Both the position numbers and the translations under genes were made by a program. From Aureispira sp964404215 (lineage in GTDB: Bacteria; Bacteroidota; Bacteroidia; Chitinophagales; Saprospiraceae), in contig CAYOJF010000005.1 in NCBI GenBank assembly GCA_964404215.1, forward strand, positions 1 through 64,000: a DNA stretch of 64,000 nucleotides. The letters are read 5' to 3'. Of the stretch, positions 43,634 to 51,158 are shown in pieces (positions within the stretch are counted from its first letter, which is position 1; the number at the start of each line of letters is the position of its first letter). The notes under the pieces are model-generated. The model saw only the letters and a list, made by a program, of their open reading frames with translations. It was not told where the DNA came from and did not search any database.

Positions 43634-45043
43634 TCAATCTTTGTCTATCAATATCTCTGTAAATGGAAGTGTTCTTTTTAATGATAGATAAGTCTCTTGA
43701 GAAATATTATTACCTCTCAAATCTAGCATTTCTAGATTATCTGACAACTCAGCAAAATTATCTACACTCAGAGTGGTTAGTTTATTATGATTTAACTTTA
43801 ATACTTTCAGTTGATTGGCGTTTTTTAGACAAATGGGTAGTTTCTTGATTTGATTATATCCAAAATCTAATGTAATTATAGCACGTAAATTACAAATATT
43901 AGCAGGTACTTCCTCTAGAGCATTATACTGCATATTCAAATACTTAAGTTGACTTATCCCTCCTATATAGGTAGCAACATCTTTTAGCTTCGTATTATAA
44001 AGAGTCAATTGCTCTAATTTGGGAAGCTGATGAAGCACAGCTAACTCCTTTTGATCCACAGTAACATCTATTATAGACAACTCTTCCAATTCTTGGAATT
44101 TCGATAAGAAAGTAGGGATTTTTTCTAGTTTTTCACTTCCTATAGTTAGTTTTTTGAGTTGAGTTAAATTAGTTATTACAGTAGGAATTTCTACCAAATC
44201 TGTACCTGCCAGTCCTAATGTTTTGAGTTGTTTCAACTCCTTTATCTCAGTAGGTAACACCTCTATGGGATTATTCTGAATATCTAAATAAATAAGCCGA
44301 TTTAAATTCCCTATCCATTTAGGTAATATGCTAATTTCATTGCTGCTCATTTTGAGTTTTTCTAGCTGTTTTATATCACCTAAAGTAGTAGGTAAAGTTG
44401 CTAGTTTATTTGCTTGAATATATAACTCCTTCAAATTCGTACACTTTCCTGTTTCTATCGGCAAATGAGATAAATCATTTTCAGATATACTCAATATTTG
44501 GAGTTGCTGAAGATTACCTATAGAAGCAGGCAGTTGTTTCAATCCATTCCCATTCAGATACAGTACTTCTAATGCACTCAAATGTCCAACATCAGTAGGA
44601 ATAGTTTCGAGTTTATTGTACGCTACAGAAAGATTCTCTAGTTTTTTCAATGAAAAAAGCTCTGTTGGAATATCTTTTATAGCATTAGCAGTCAATACTA
44701 AATTTTTAAGTTGTCCCAGCTTGTTTATATTTCTAGGAAGTGTCTCTATTTGAGTGTGCTGTAAAGCTATATGTTGTAGTTTTTTCATATCAAACAGCGT
44801 AGTAGGAATAGTGCCTATGCTATCTTTAATAATACTCAACAATTTCAATTGAGGCAAATCTGTAGGATTTAGCAGAGGGAGTATAGGGGATGCCATTTCT
44901 CCTTCTTCTAGCATTATAACTCGTACATTTACTTTATCTTTCTTGATAGATTCTACACTATTATAAATCTTATTACTAGATGTGCAAGCATATAAAAAAT
45001 AACTACAAATAACCGTAGACAGTACTAAAGATATTAGTTTCAT
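43634..45043 (-). CDS. Leucine-rich repeat lipoprotein
   Basis: The 469-residue protein has a lipoprotein signal (SYFLYACTSS, lipidated Cys20). About fifteen 23-residue leucine-rich repeats follow, for example LENLSVAYNKLETIPTD, LEVLYLNGNGLKQLPAS and LKTLGLAGTDLVEIPTV. The repeats form a curved solenoid that binds other proteins. No catalytic motif is visible. It follows the propeller-lipoprotein gene after a 116-base gap, on the same strand. It may extend the operon of unknown function upstream, but a separate promoter is possible. Confidence 0.85.
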   Translation of the reverse strand: MKLISLVLSTVICSYFLYACTSSNKIYNSVESIKKDKVNVRVIMLEEGEMASPILPLLNPTDLPQLKLLSIIKDSIGTIPTTLFDMKKLQHIALQHTQIETLPRNINKLGQLKNLVLTANAIKDIPTELFSLKKLENLSVAYNKLETIPTDVGHLSALEVLYLNGNGLKQLPASIGNLQQLQILSISENDLSHLPIETGKCTNLKELYIQANKLATLPTTLGDIKQLEKLKMSSNEISILPKWIGNLNRLIYLDIQNNPIEVLPTEIKELKQLKTLGLAGTDLVEIPTVITNLTQLKKLTIGSEKLEKIPTFLSKFQELEELSIIDVTVDQKELAVLHQLPKLEQLTLYNTKLKDVATYIGGISQLKYLNMQYNALEEVPANICNLRAIITLDFGYNQIKKLPICLKNANQLKVLKLNHNKLTTLSVDNFAELSDNLEMLDLRGNNISQETYLSLKRTLPFTEILIDKD

Positions 45044-45159
45044 GGGAATAGTGTTGGTTGAAAACTAAAATAGAGCAATCTCCTGTAAATACAGAAAATT
45101 CCTCTATTATTTTGCATTCTACAATAATTAATATTACTAAAGGCTTCTACTAGACAATA

Positions 45160-46320
45160 TTATTCTTTAATAACCTTTTGAAATAAAGTATCTTTTCTCA
45201 AAAAATAAAGCTGGTCATATTTTCCCACAGCGTAAGGTTTTAACTTGGGATATTCAGATAAAACTTGACCTCTTTTGTTAATCGTAATAATTTTATCCTC
45301 CATATCTACAACACAATTTCTATTACCTTTTAGTTCAAAATCATCACTGTCCATCTTTAATTTCCACTTGATATTATCTTCAACAATATCTACTGCTACA
45401 ATAGACGAATCTATTTTGTAGATTAATAACTTAGATTGATTTACCCAAATATATTCTGGTAATATTAATGCATCAAAAGTAGGTTCTTTAGTCAGTTTTT
45501 CTGACTTCCAAATGATTTTTTTATTGTTCCAATCATATAAAAAAAGATACTTGGGACTATACAGCGGTACTATCGTCTGCCAATCTCTGTGTTCATGGTA
45601 CTGCACAGTATCCTTGTCAGATAGACCATATATTGCAGTTATTAATTCCCCTGTTTGATTACTTAATACTCGCCAGTAGTTATTCTGCTCATTTAGCATG
45701 ATAGTAGTGTCCTTAGGGTGTAGCTGATTAAAAGCTATTATTTTGTCATTAATAAAACTATTGTAACCCGCTCCCATTTCATAATCTAACCAAACAGTAT
45801 CTAGATCCAACATATTACGTGCAGTAAAAGAAGCGTCCTTATCATAATCTACAACATCTAGATTTTTGTAGTATAAAATAGGTTTGCTAGGGTGTTTCCT
45901 TATGTGTCCTACAAAAGGCAACAATTGATGACTATGATTCAATCTACCATGATTAGCACTCAGTGAAAATAGTCTATTATTAGCAATAATAGACAGCATG
46001 CTATCTACTTTATAAAAGTATCTTTCATGATAATACAGGTTATTTTTCACTAAACTATCTGGAATTACATAATGCCATTTTACATCACTATTTATTTTAT
46101 TGATAGCTAGTACATCATTCTTGCTACATACATATAATATTGAATCTTCCTCTATAACCTTTAATTTCAGTCTAATGGCATCCCTATCAATAGGCAATAC
46201 CCAAGACTGTTCTCTTACTGATGAGTGATTACATCCAGAGAAAGAAAAAGCACTGATGATAAGGAATATCATCAATACCTTCACTAATTCAAATCTTATA
46301 CTTAAATGATTTACAATCAT
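45160..46320 (-). CDS. Beta-propeller-like lipoprotein, operon of unknown function
   Basis: The 386-residue protein has a lipoprotein signal (IISAFSFSGCNHSS, lipidated Cys30) preceded by a long N-region; an internal Met17 is an alternative start. The body has repeated patterns such as DVLAINKINSDVKWHYV and SSIVAVDIVEDNIKWKLKM, each with a Trp closing the strand. That is the signature of PQQ-like quinoprotein propellers. No cofactor site was identified, so a binding scaffold is more likely than a dehydrogenase. It begins 34 bases after the gene for the two-helix membrane protein. Confidence 0.6.
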   Translation of the reverse strand: MIVNHLSIRFELVKVLMIFLIISAFSFSGCNHSSVREQSWVLPIDRDAIRLKLKVIEEDSILYVCSKNDVLAINKINSDVKWHYVIPDSLVKNNLYYHERYFYKVDSMLSIIANNRLFSLSANHGRLNHSHQLLPFVGHIRKHPSKPILYYKNLDVVDYDKDASFTARNMLDLDTVWLDYEMGAGYNSFINDKIIAFNQLHPKDTTIMLNEQNNYWRVLSNQTGELITAIYGLSDKDTVQYHEHRDWQTIVPLYSPKYLFLYDWNNKKIIWKSEKLTKEPTFDALILPEYIWVNQSKLLIYKIDSSIVAVDIVEDNIKWKLKMDSDDFELKGNRNCVVDMEDKIITINKRGQVLSEYPKLKPYAVGKYDQLYFLRKDTLFQKVIKE

Positions 46321-46354
46321 ATTTAATGTTTAGAATTCTTTTACTTGTGGATGT

Positions 46355-46876
46355 CTATCTTCTAAACAATCGCACTACTACTAAAAAAAGTATTATCAAA
46401 TAAAGCAGACCAAGTATTGGCCAGAGTTTCAGGATTGTTGGTATATCCTCAAAAACTATTTCATCATCCATCTCTACCAAAATTTCCTTGGAAACAAAAC
46501 TACATTCCTGTACATGAGTTTCTGAGGGTTGACCTTTGATAAGACGAATGCCTGCTTTTATTTTAAGTAACTTTCTTCCTTTTTTAGACAAAACATCAGC
46601 AACAATGATATCATTTGTCCAATAAATAGCTTTTAGTTCTTTTATGTAAATTTCTGAGTGATCGCCCTCACAAATAAAATTAGACTCAGAACACACAATA
46701 GGATACTTTCTGTCTCTATCTCGTAAGTGATATTTAGTGGAATAATAATCTACCCTTAAATCAAATGGCAAAAAATTAATCAAGCAAGGAGTGAGTTCTT
46801 TATGGTACAATGCTGCCCTATCGTTTAAGAACACAAAACCAACCACTAGCAAAATAATAATAGCTAACCTTTTCAT
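46355..46876 (-). CDS. Two-helix membrane protein, possible partner or immunity protein
   Basis: The 173-residue protein has an N-terminal helix (LAIIILLVVGFVFL) and a C-terminal helix (ILGLLYLIILFLVVVRLF), with a periplasmic domain of about 120 residues between them. The domain has four Cys (around 31, 61, 69 and 125). I do not recognise a family. The gene starts 8 bases after the stop of the large operon protein, the position expected for a cognate immunity or assembly partner. That role is inference from gene order only. Confidence 0.55.
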   Translation of the reverse strand: MKRLAIIILLVVGFVFLNDRAALYHKELTPCLINFLPFDLRVDYYSTKYHLRDRDRKYPIVCSESNFICEGDHSEIYIKELKAIYWTNDIIVADVLSKKGRKLLKIKAGIRLIKGQPSETHVQECSFVSKEILVEMDDEIVFEDIPTILKLWPILGLLYLIILFLVVVRLFRR

Positions 46877-46884
46877 TCTTGATA

Positions 46885-48264
46885 TTATTTTTCTATTGGT
46901 AATGGCACTCCATCTGCTTCAATCTTATATCCAGGATTAGGGTAAGTTTCTCGCCATTCTATAATTTCATAATCATAAGGCGTTCCCATTAATTCATTAT
47001 TTGGTCCAGCACTATCATCTCCCCCTATCTTTGACCCAATAATATTGGGATCAACAAAGCCATCATCATCTATAGTATAAGTCGTTGTACAGGAGTCACC
47101 ATTACAAACCGTTTTGTAAGTCATAGTCATTCTGCCTAAATGAAAAGTTATTACCCAATCCTCATTTGTCATATTTACAGGAAGATTCCCAATACTATTG
47201 GCAGGGGAAGTTGTCAATCCTTCCGTTATTCTTTTTCTATAACGCCTCATATCTGCAGAGTTTTTGATCAAATCTATTGTTCTATCTCCTAACTGAACAG
47301 TTCGCCCTTTTCCCGTGTAATAATGTATAATAGCATCCTTTGTCGTATTAATCACAGGCATACCAGTTAATTTATCAACTTGAATATCTGACAACTCTTT
47401 TCGTATTATTAGACTTGGAATTTCTTTAGCTATCTTCACTCCTGATTCAATTAAAGCATTTGTTACTTCTGTTATTTTCTGTTTAATAATATTAGCTAAA
47501 AAACTCCAGCCATCTCCTGGAGGATCTGTACTCACAAGTAATGCCTCAAAATCTACATCTAAAATTTTAGCTGGTAAATATTCTGCAATTAATTCTGCAA
47601 TCTCTGAGGAATCTATTGCTTGAAGTTCATCTTGTACGAAAAAGCTATCTGCCTGCCTATCATAAGCCTGTTGAACTTTCTTCCAGATTTTTTCATACTT
47701 ATTGACCAAATCATTTTGAATGATAGAATCTCTTAATTTTCCAACTTTCAGTACCTTTTTAGATATTTCTTCTGTCTCACTAATTACCTCATCATATTTA
47801 TCTACTAAACTTGCTGCTGTTCTGAATGCCTCTTCTGCTATTTTGATATGCTCTTCTGTATAAGTGACTGGTTTTGACTGTGCTGCTTTCAGCAAACTTA
47901 CAACATTCAAATTTAAGGCTTTATTTGCTTTCTCAAATGCCTTAGCAACTGTCTTTAGTTCCATAGCATCATTAGCACTATCATCTGCAGCCTTCATTTC
48001 TTCTGCTTTTGCTTGCAACCCATCCGCAGTTTTCAACTCCTCTTTCGTCAAGTCTTGATTACTAGCGTCAATATTAGCAATCACTTCGTCCGTATATTCT
48101 CCTTTGATAATGTCTTTTAGGTTAACCCCTAATTTCTTGATGAGTTTTTTGCTATTCTTTTTCATTCTAGCGGGCTTCCCAAACCCAGACAATCCTATTT
48201 TAATAGCAGTATTTCCATTTTCTTCTGTCTCAAAATGACAAAATCCAATAGAGAAATCTTTCAT
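46885..48264 (-). CDS. Large operon protein, effector-like, unrecognised family
   Basis: The 459-residue protein has no signal peptide or membrane helix. Residues 1-30 are a short globular start (SIGFCHFETEENGNTAIKIG). Residues about 35-215 are strongly helical and charged, probably coiled coil (for example TVAKAFEKANKALNLNVVS). From about 300 a separate compact domain follows with HYYTGKGRTVQLG (His314), TFHLGRMTMTYKTVC (His375), a Cys pair CNGDSC, DDDGFVDP, and a Trp-rich end (EIIEWRETYPNPG). The modular layout with a distinct C-terminal tip recalls polymorphic toxins or contractile-system effectors. I found no match I can name. The start overlaps the stop of the small upstream gene by 4 bases. 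Confidence 0.55.
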   Translation of the reverse strand: MKDFSIGFCHFETEENGNTAIKIGLSGFGKPARMKKNSKKLIKKLGVNLKDIIKGEYTDEVIANIDASNQDLTKEELKTADGLQAKAEEMKAADDSANDAMELKTVAKAFEKANKALNLNVVSLLKAAQSKPVTYTEEHIKIAEEAFRTAASLVDKYDEVISETEEISKKVLKVGKLRDSIIQNDLVNKYEKIWKKVQQAYDRQADSFFVQDELQAIDSSEIAELIAEYLPAKILDVDFEALLVSTDPPGDGWSFLANIIKQKITEVTNALIESGVKIAKEIPSLIIRKELSDIQVDKLTGMPVINTTKDAIIHYYTGKGRTVQLGDRTIDLIKNSADMRRYRKRITEGLTTSPANSIGNLPVNMTNEDWVITFHLGRMTMTYKTVCNGDSCTTTYTIDDDGFVDPNIIGSKIGGDDSAGPNNELMGTPYDYEIIEWRETYPNPGYKIEADGVPLPIEK

Positions 48265-48503
48265 TTTTTTCGTTGGCTATCCCCTTTCATTCCTTTGTAA
48301 AACTTAGTCATTTCAGACTGTTTACCCATTAGCATCAAGGAATGAATTTCTCCACAAGCAAATTCAAAATCAGAAACCATAACAACAGGTACTTTACTCA
48401 ACCCTTTACTCTCTGCGGTTTTGATATCTTTTTGAAAAAGTTTTACATACTCTTTCCAACTTAGGTCTTTAACTTGCTCTGGGGCAATTTTAGATTTTAG
48501 CAT
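48261..48503 (-). CDS. Small charged protein heading an unknown operon
   Basis: The roughly 80-residue protein (MLKSKIAPEQVKDLSWKEYV ...) is mostly charged and helical, with no signal peptide. The frame extends to a GTG at 48536, but a near-consensus promoter ends just there, so I chose the ATG at 48503. It overlaps the next gene by four bases, so it is translated with it. The family is not recognised. A chaperone or adaptor for the 459-residue protein is a reasonable guess from position only. Confidence 0.55.
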   Translation of the reverse strand: MLKSKIAPEQVKDLSWKEYVKLFQKDIKTAESKGLSKVPVVMVSDFEFACGEIHSLMLMGKQSEMTKFYKGMKGDSQRKK

Positions 48504-48537
48504 ATGTTTAATTTTTTGGTAAATTATTTTAATCACA

Positions 48538-48568
48538 TAAATATACTAAAATCGTAAAAAAAAAACAA
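48538..48568 (-). promoter_or_regulatory. Promoter of unknown operon
   Basis: On the minus strand TTG (48568-48566), 20 nt, then TATATTTA (48545-48538) match the Bacteroidota promoter with one change in the last base. The predicted start is near 48533, about 30 bases before the ATG at 48503. Confidence 0.55.
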
Positions 48569-48604
48569 GTCTATTTTCAATCTAACTATAAAACATCAAT
48601 GAGA

Positions 48605-49447
48605 CTATATCCCATCCCCTAACTTCACCACCTTTGCTCCTTCTCCTAGTAGCTGCTCTTCCAACTCCACGTATACCTTCGGGTAGTCATAGAAAGGAAT
48701 ACGAGGATACAAGTGATGAATCAGATGATAATTCTGACCTAACAAGAAAAAAGATAACCCTTTAATATCAAACATACGAGTATTCAGATACCTGCTTCGC
48801 TCCTCGTGTGGATGGTGAGGTAACCAATCAAATACGATTGCCAAAAGTACCTGAGCAATCAAAGCAGGAACAACCCAAAGTAGGATAATCCATTGCCAGC
48901 CAATAATAGCTCCCAAAATGGTTGCACTCAATAACATTAACCCCAATACCATAAATGAAATACGCAGCTCTTTTTTAATTTTCCCCATTACACTTTCCTT
49001 CACAAAAAGAAGTTTCATACCCTCCAAGAGGTAAACAGGAAAAATAGTACTAGAATGGAGTAACAAAGAAAAAAAGCCTTTGGAAGCCAGCCAATGATCT
49101 GGATCATTTTCAGGATCATTGGTATGAGCATGATGTCTGTCATGTACGATTTTGAACAAATAAAAAGGAGCTACTAAAGGAATTCCAGACATCCAGCCCA
49201 CGAATTCATTAAGCCAATTCAACGATTGTCTATTACCCGCTATATTTCGATGCCCTGCTTCATGCATTGGTGTAAACAAAAGATACCCCATCAGTACATT
49301 GATTAAAATCGCCCAACCAGCCCCCAATAGCCCTTGAACAGCAGCTATTGAAGCTATAATATAGATAGACATTGCTCCTACTGCCATCAGAATAGTTGGG
49401 TAAGCGATGGTAGTAGCATATTTTTTATGATAATTGATCGTAGACAT
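48605..49447 (-). CDS. Membrane fatty acid desaturase family protein
   Basis: The 280-residue integral membrane di-iron enzyme has three histidine clusters: HEAGHRN, HDRHHAH and NYHLIHHLYP, with an additional LPHHPHEE. The set and spacing match the FA_desaturase superfamily, including CrtR-type beta-carotene hydroxylases, to which the short HEAGH-HDRHH arrangement is close. The substrate may be a fatty acid or a carotenoid. It would act in the inner membrane using O2 and an electron donor. The gene is transcribed alone, divergently from the UDP-sugar epimerase gene. Confidence 0.88.
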   Translation of the reverse strand: MSTINYHKKYATTIAYPTILMAVGAMSIYIIASIAAVQGLLGAGWAILINVLMGYLLFTPMHEAGHRNIAGNRQSLNWLNEFVGWMSGIPLVAPFYLFKIVHDRHHAHTNDPENDPDHWLASKGFFSLLLHSSTIFPVYLLEGMKLLFVKESVMGKIKKELRISFMVLGLMLLSATILGAIIGWQWIILLWVVPALIAQVLLAIVFDWLPHHPHEERSRYLNTRMFDIKGLSFFLLGQNYHLIHHLYPRIPFYDYPKVYVELEEQLLGEGAKVVKLGDGI

Positions 49448-49754
49448 ATTTTCTATTTTTAGTTGGATACAAAAATAACCTCTATCTCACTTATATTATA
49501 AACGCTAACGTTCAATTTCTGATTATAACATTTAGTATTAGAGGTTATTAGCCATTGCTTCTCTACTGTATTCGTCAATATTTTATTATTATCTCCTTAT
49601 CTTGATAGCAATAGCTCAAAATTATTAATTTTGTCTCTTATACCATTAGAGGTCATTACGAACAGAGTTGTATGAAGACAAAAGATGTTTCTTCTTGCCA
49701 TACGAAACTGTTCGTAATAAACTCTATCTAATAGCCTAGTATAAAAACAACCTT
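49448..49754. other. Divergent spacer between desaturase and epimerase genes
   Basis: No coding frame is present. It holds one copy of the ATTAGAGGTTATTA motif at about 49537-49550 and an 88-bp long inverted repeat at 49645-49732 next to the epimerase start. Confidence 0.5.
49645..49732. repeat. 88-bp near-palindromic element
   Basis: The left arm ATTAGAGGTCATTACGAACAG, then TTGTATGAAGA, pairs with CTTGCCATAC and CTGTTCGTAATAAACTCTATCTAAT on the right, leaving an AT-rich loop. The core ATTACGAACAG/CTGTTCGTAAT is perfect. It could form a cruciform or a strong RNA hairpin ahead of the epimerase gene. It is a candidate MITE-like repeat. Confidence 0.55.
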
Positions 49755-50741
49755 ATGTACGATATTCCATACCATGAACAAGATCTATCAGACAAAACCA
49801 TTTTGATAACAGGAGGAGCTGGTTTTATAGGTTCCAATATTGTTACTTATTTATTAAAGTATGGGATTGGTAAAGTCCGTGTAGTGGATAATTTCCTAAC
49901 AGGTTTCAAGGAAAATGTTACTCCTTTTTTGGAGTACCCTAACTATGAATTCGTAGAAGGTGACATTCGCAACTTAGACACCTGTCACCAAGTCTGCCAA
50001 GGAGTGGATATGATTTGTCATCAGGCAGCGATGGGGTCTGTTCCTCGCTCTATTCGAGAACCTTACAACACAACAGCTCACAATGTAGATGGATTTGTTA
50101 ATATGGTTTTTGCTGCTAAAGAAGCAGGTATCAAGCGTTTTGTCTACGCTTCTTCTTCTTCTGTTTATGGGGATGAACCCAACCTACCCAAGATAGAATA
50201 TAGGATAGGAAAACCTCTATCTCCCTATGCTATTACCAAACTATCCAATGAGCTTTTTGCAGAAAATTTTGGACGCTTGTATGATCTAGAAATGATTGGT
50301 TTTAGGTATTTCAATGTATTTGGACCTCGACAGAGTCCCAAAGGAGCTTATGCGGCCGTCATTCCATTATTTGCAGCTGCTTGTTTTGGTAAGACTCCGA
50401 TCTATATCAATGGCGACGGAGGACAGACGAGAGACTTCACCTATATCGAAAATGTCGTTCAAATTAATATTAAAGCATTGCTAACTACTAATAAAATAGC
50501 AGTTAATGAAGTTTATAACGTTGGGTGTGGTGGTCGATTTAGTGTACTCCAACTCGCACAAGGAATTGCTAACGCTGCTGGCGTCCCAGATCAAGAAATT
50601 ATCCATCGAGCTCCACGAGCAGGTGATATTCGTGATTCACAAGCTGATATTAGCAAAGCTAAAGAGTTATTGGGATACCAACCTGCCTTTGACTTTGAAA
50701 AAGGACTACAACTGACAGTAGATTATTTTGCTCAAAAATAG
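49755..50741 (+). CDS. UDP-N-acetylglucosamine 4-epimerase-like SDR enzyme
   Basis: The 328-residue NAD-dependent epimerase/dehydratase has the Rossmann motif ITGGAGFIGSNI (about 18-29). AAMGSVPRSI follows, a loop typical of WbpP/TviC-type UDP-GlcNAc C4-epimerases. The catalytic triad is in ASSSSVYGD and PYAITKLSNE (Tyr and Lys). FGPRQSPKGAYAAVIP near the sugar-binding loop agrees. The enzyme supplies UDP-GalNAc or a related sugar for surface polysaccharide. The ATG gives a short lead MYDIPYHEQDLSDK common to these proteins. Confidence 0.9.
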   Translation: MYDIPYHEQDLSDKTILITGGAGFIGSNIVTYLLKYGIGKVRVVDNFLTGFKENVTPFLEYPNYEFVEGDIRNLDTCHQVCQGVDMICHQAAMGSVPRSIREPYNTTAHNVDGFVNMVFAAKEAGIKRFVYASSSSVYGDEPNLPKIEYRIGKPLSPYAITKLSNELFAENFGRLYDLEMIGFRYFNVFGPRQSPKGAYAAVIPLFAAACFGKTPIYINGDGGQTRDFTYIENVVQINIKALLTTNKIAVNEVYNVGCGGRFSVLQLAQGIANAAGVPDQEIIHRAPRAGDIRDSQADISKAKELLGYQPAFDFEKGLQLTVDYFAQK

Positions 50742-50918
50742 CTTTCACTTAGAGTAGATCTAAAGTTATCTTAAATGGCATGGACGAATGTATGCTACCA
50801 CATGAATGGCTGGTAAGCATTCAACAAAGTGAAGCCCTCCTGTAGTTAAAAGCTCTTATTTTGTCTTCACGAACGACTAATCTCGGAGAGGAAATATTTC
50901 GCAAATATTCAAAGGAAA

Positions 50919-51023
50919 GAACCTCATGGAAGGTAATTTGACCTCCACTTGTGGTTCATTTCACTGAATACTACCTAGACCTAAGGTGTCCTTAGAGGTC
51001 TACTAGACCTCCATCTATTGGAG
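50919..51023 (+). ncRNA. Candidate structured leader: run of consecutive hairpins
   Basis: Hairpins follow each other: GAACC/GGTTC with inner TGGAAGGT/ACCTCCA (50919-50957), GACCTAAGG/CCTTAGAGGTC (50978-51000), AGGTCT/AGACCT (50996-51010) and CTCCA/TGGAG (51009-51023). The last three share bases and so exclude each other. This arrangement resembles an attenuator or riboswitch-like leader, but no known class was recognised. Confidence 0.3.
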
Positions 51024-51099
51024 TTATTCGTTCATCACTCAAAAATGAAACTCAATTAGTAATAAAACAGTACTCTAGTTCTCTGGATACAATGTTTGT

Positions 51100-51127
51100 A
51101 TCAAAAACATAATTTTAAACACACGCT
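51100..51127 (-). repeat. Arm of palindromic repeat (matches 24229-24250)
   Basis: On the minus strand, GTGTTTAAAATTATGTTTTTGATA matches the left arm at 24229-24258 over about 22 bases with one base missing. Only one arm is apparent at this site, so it may be a partial copy. Confidence 0.4.
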
Positions 51128-51158
51128 TACTCTTTAACTATTTCTAAAATTTATACCA

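Larger units (their letters stand above)
50742..51158. other. Structured intergenic region upstream of T9SS cargo gene
   Basis: No coding frame is convincing. The segment 50919-51023 is a cluster of four hairpins, and 51100-51127 carries a copy of the arm seen at 24229-24250. The spacer lies between the epimerase stop and the secreted beta-helix gene. Confidence 0.45.
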
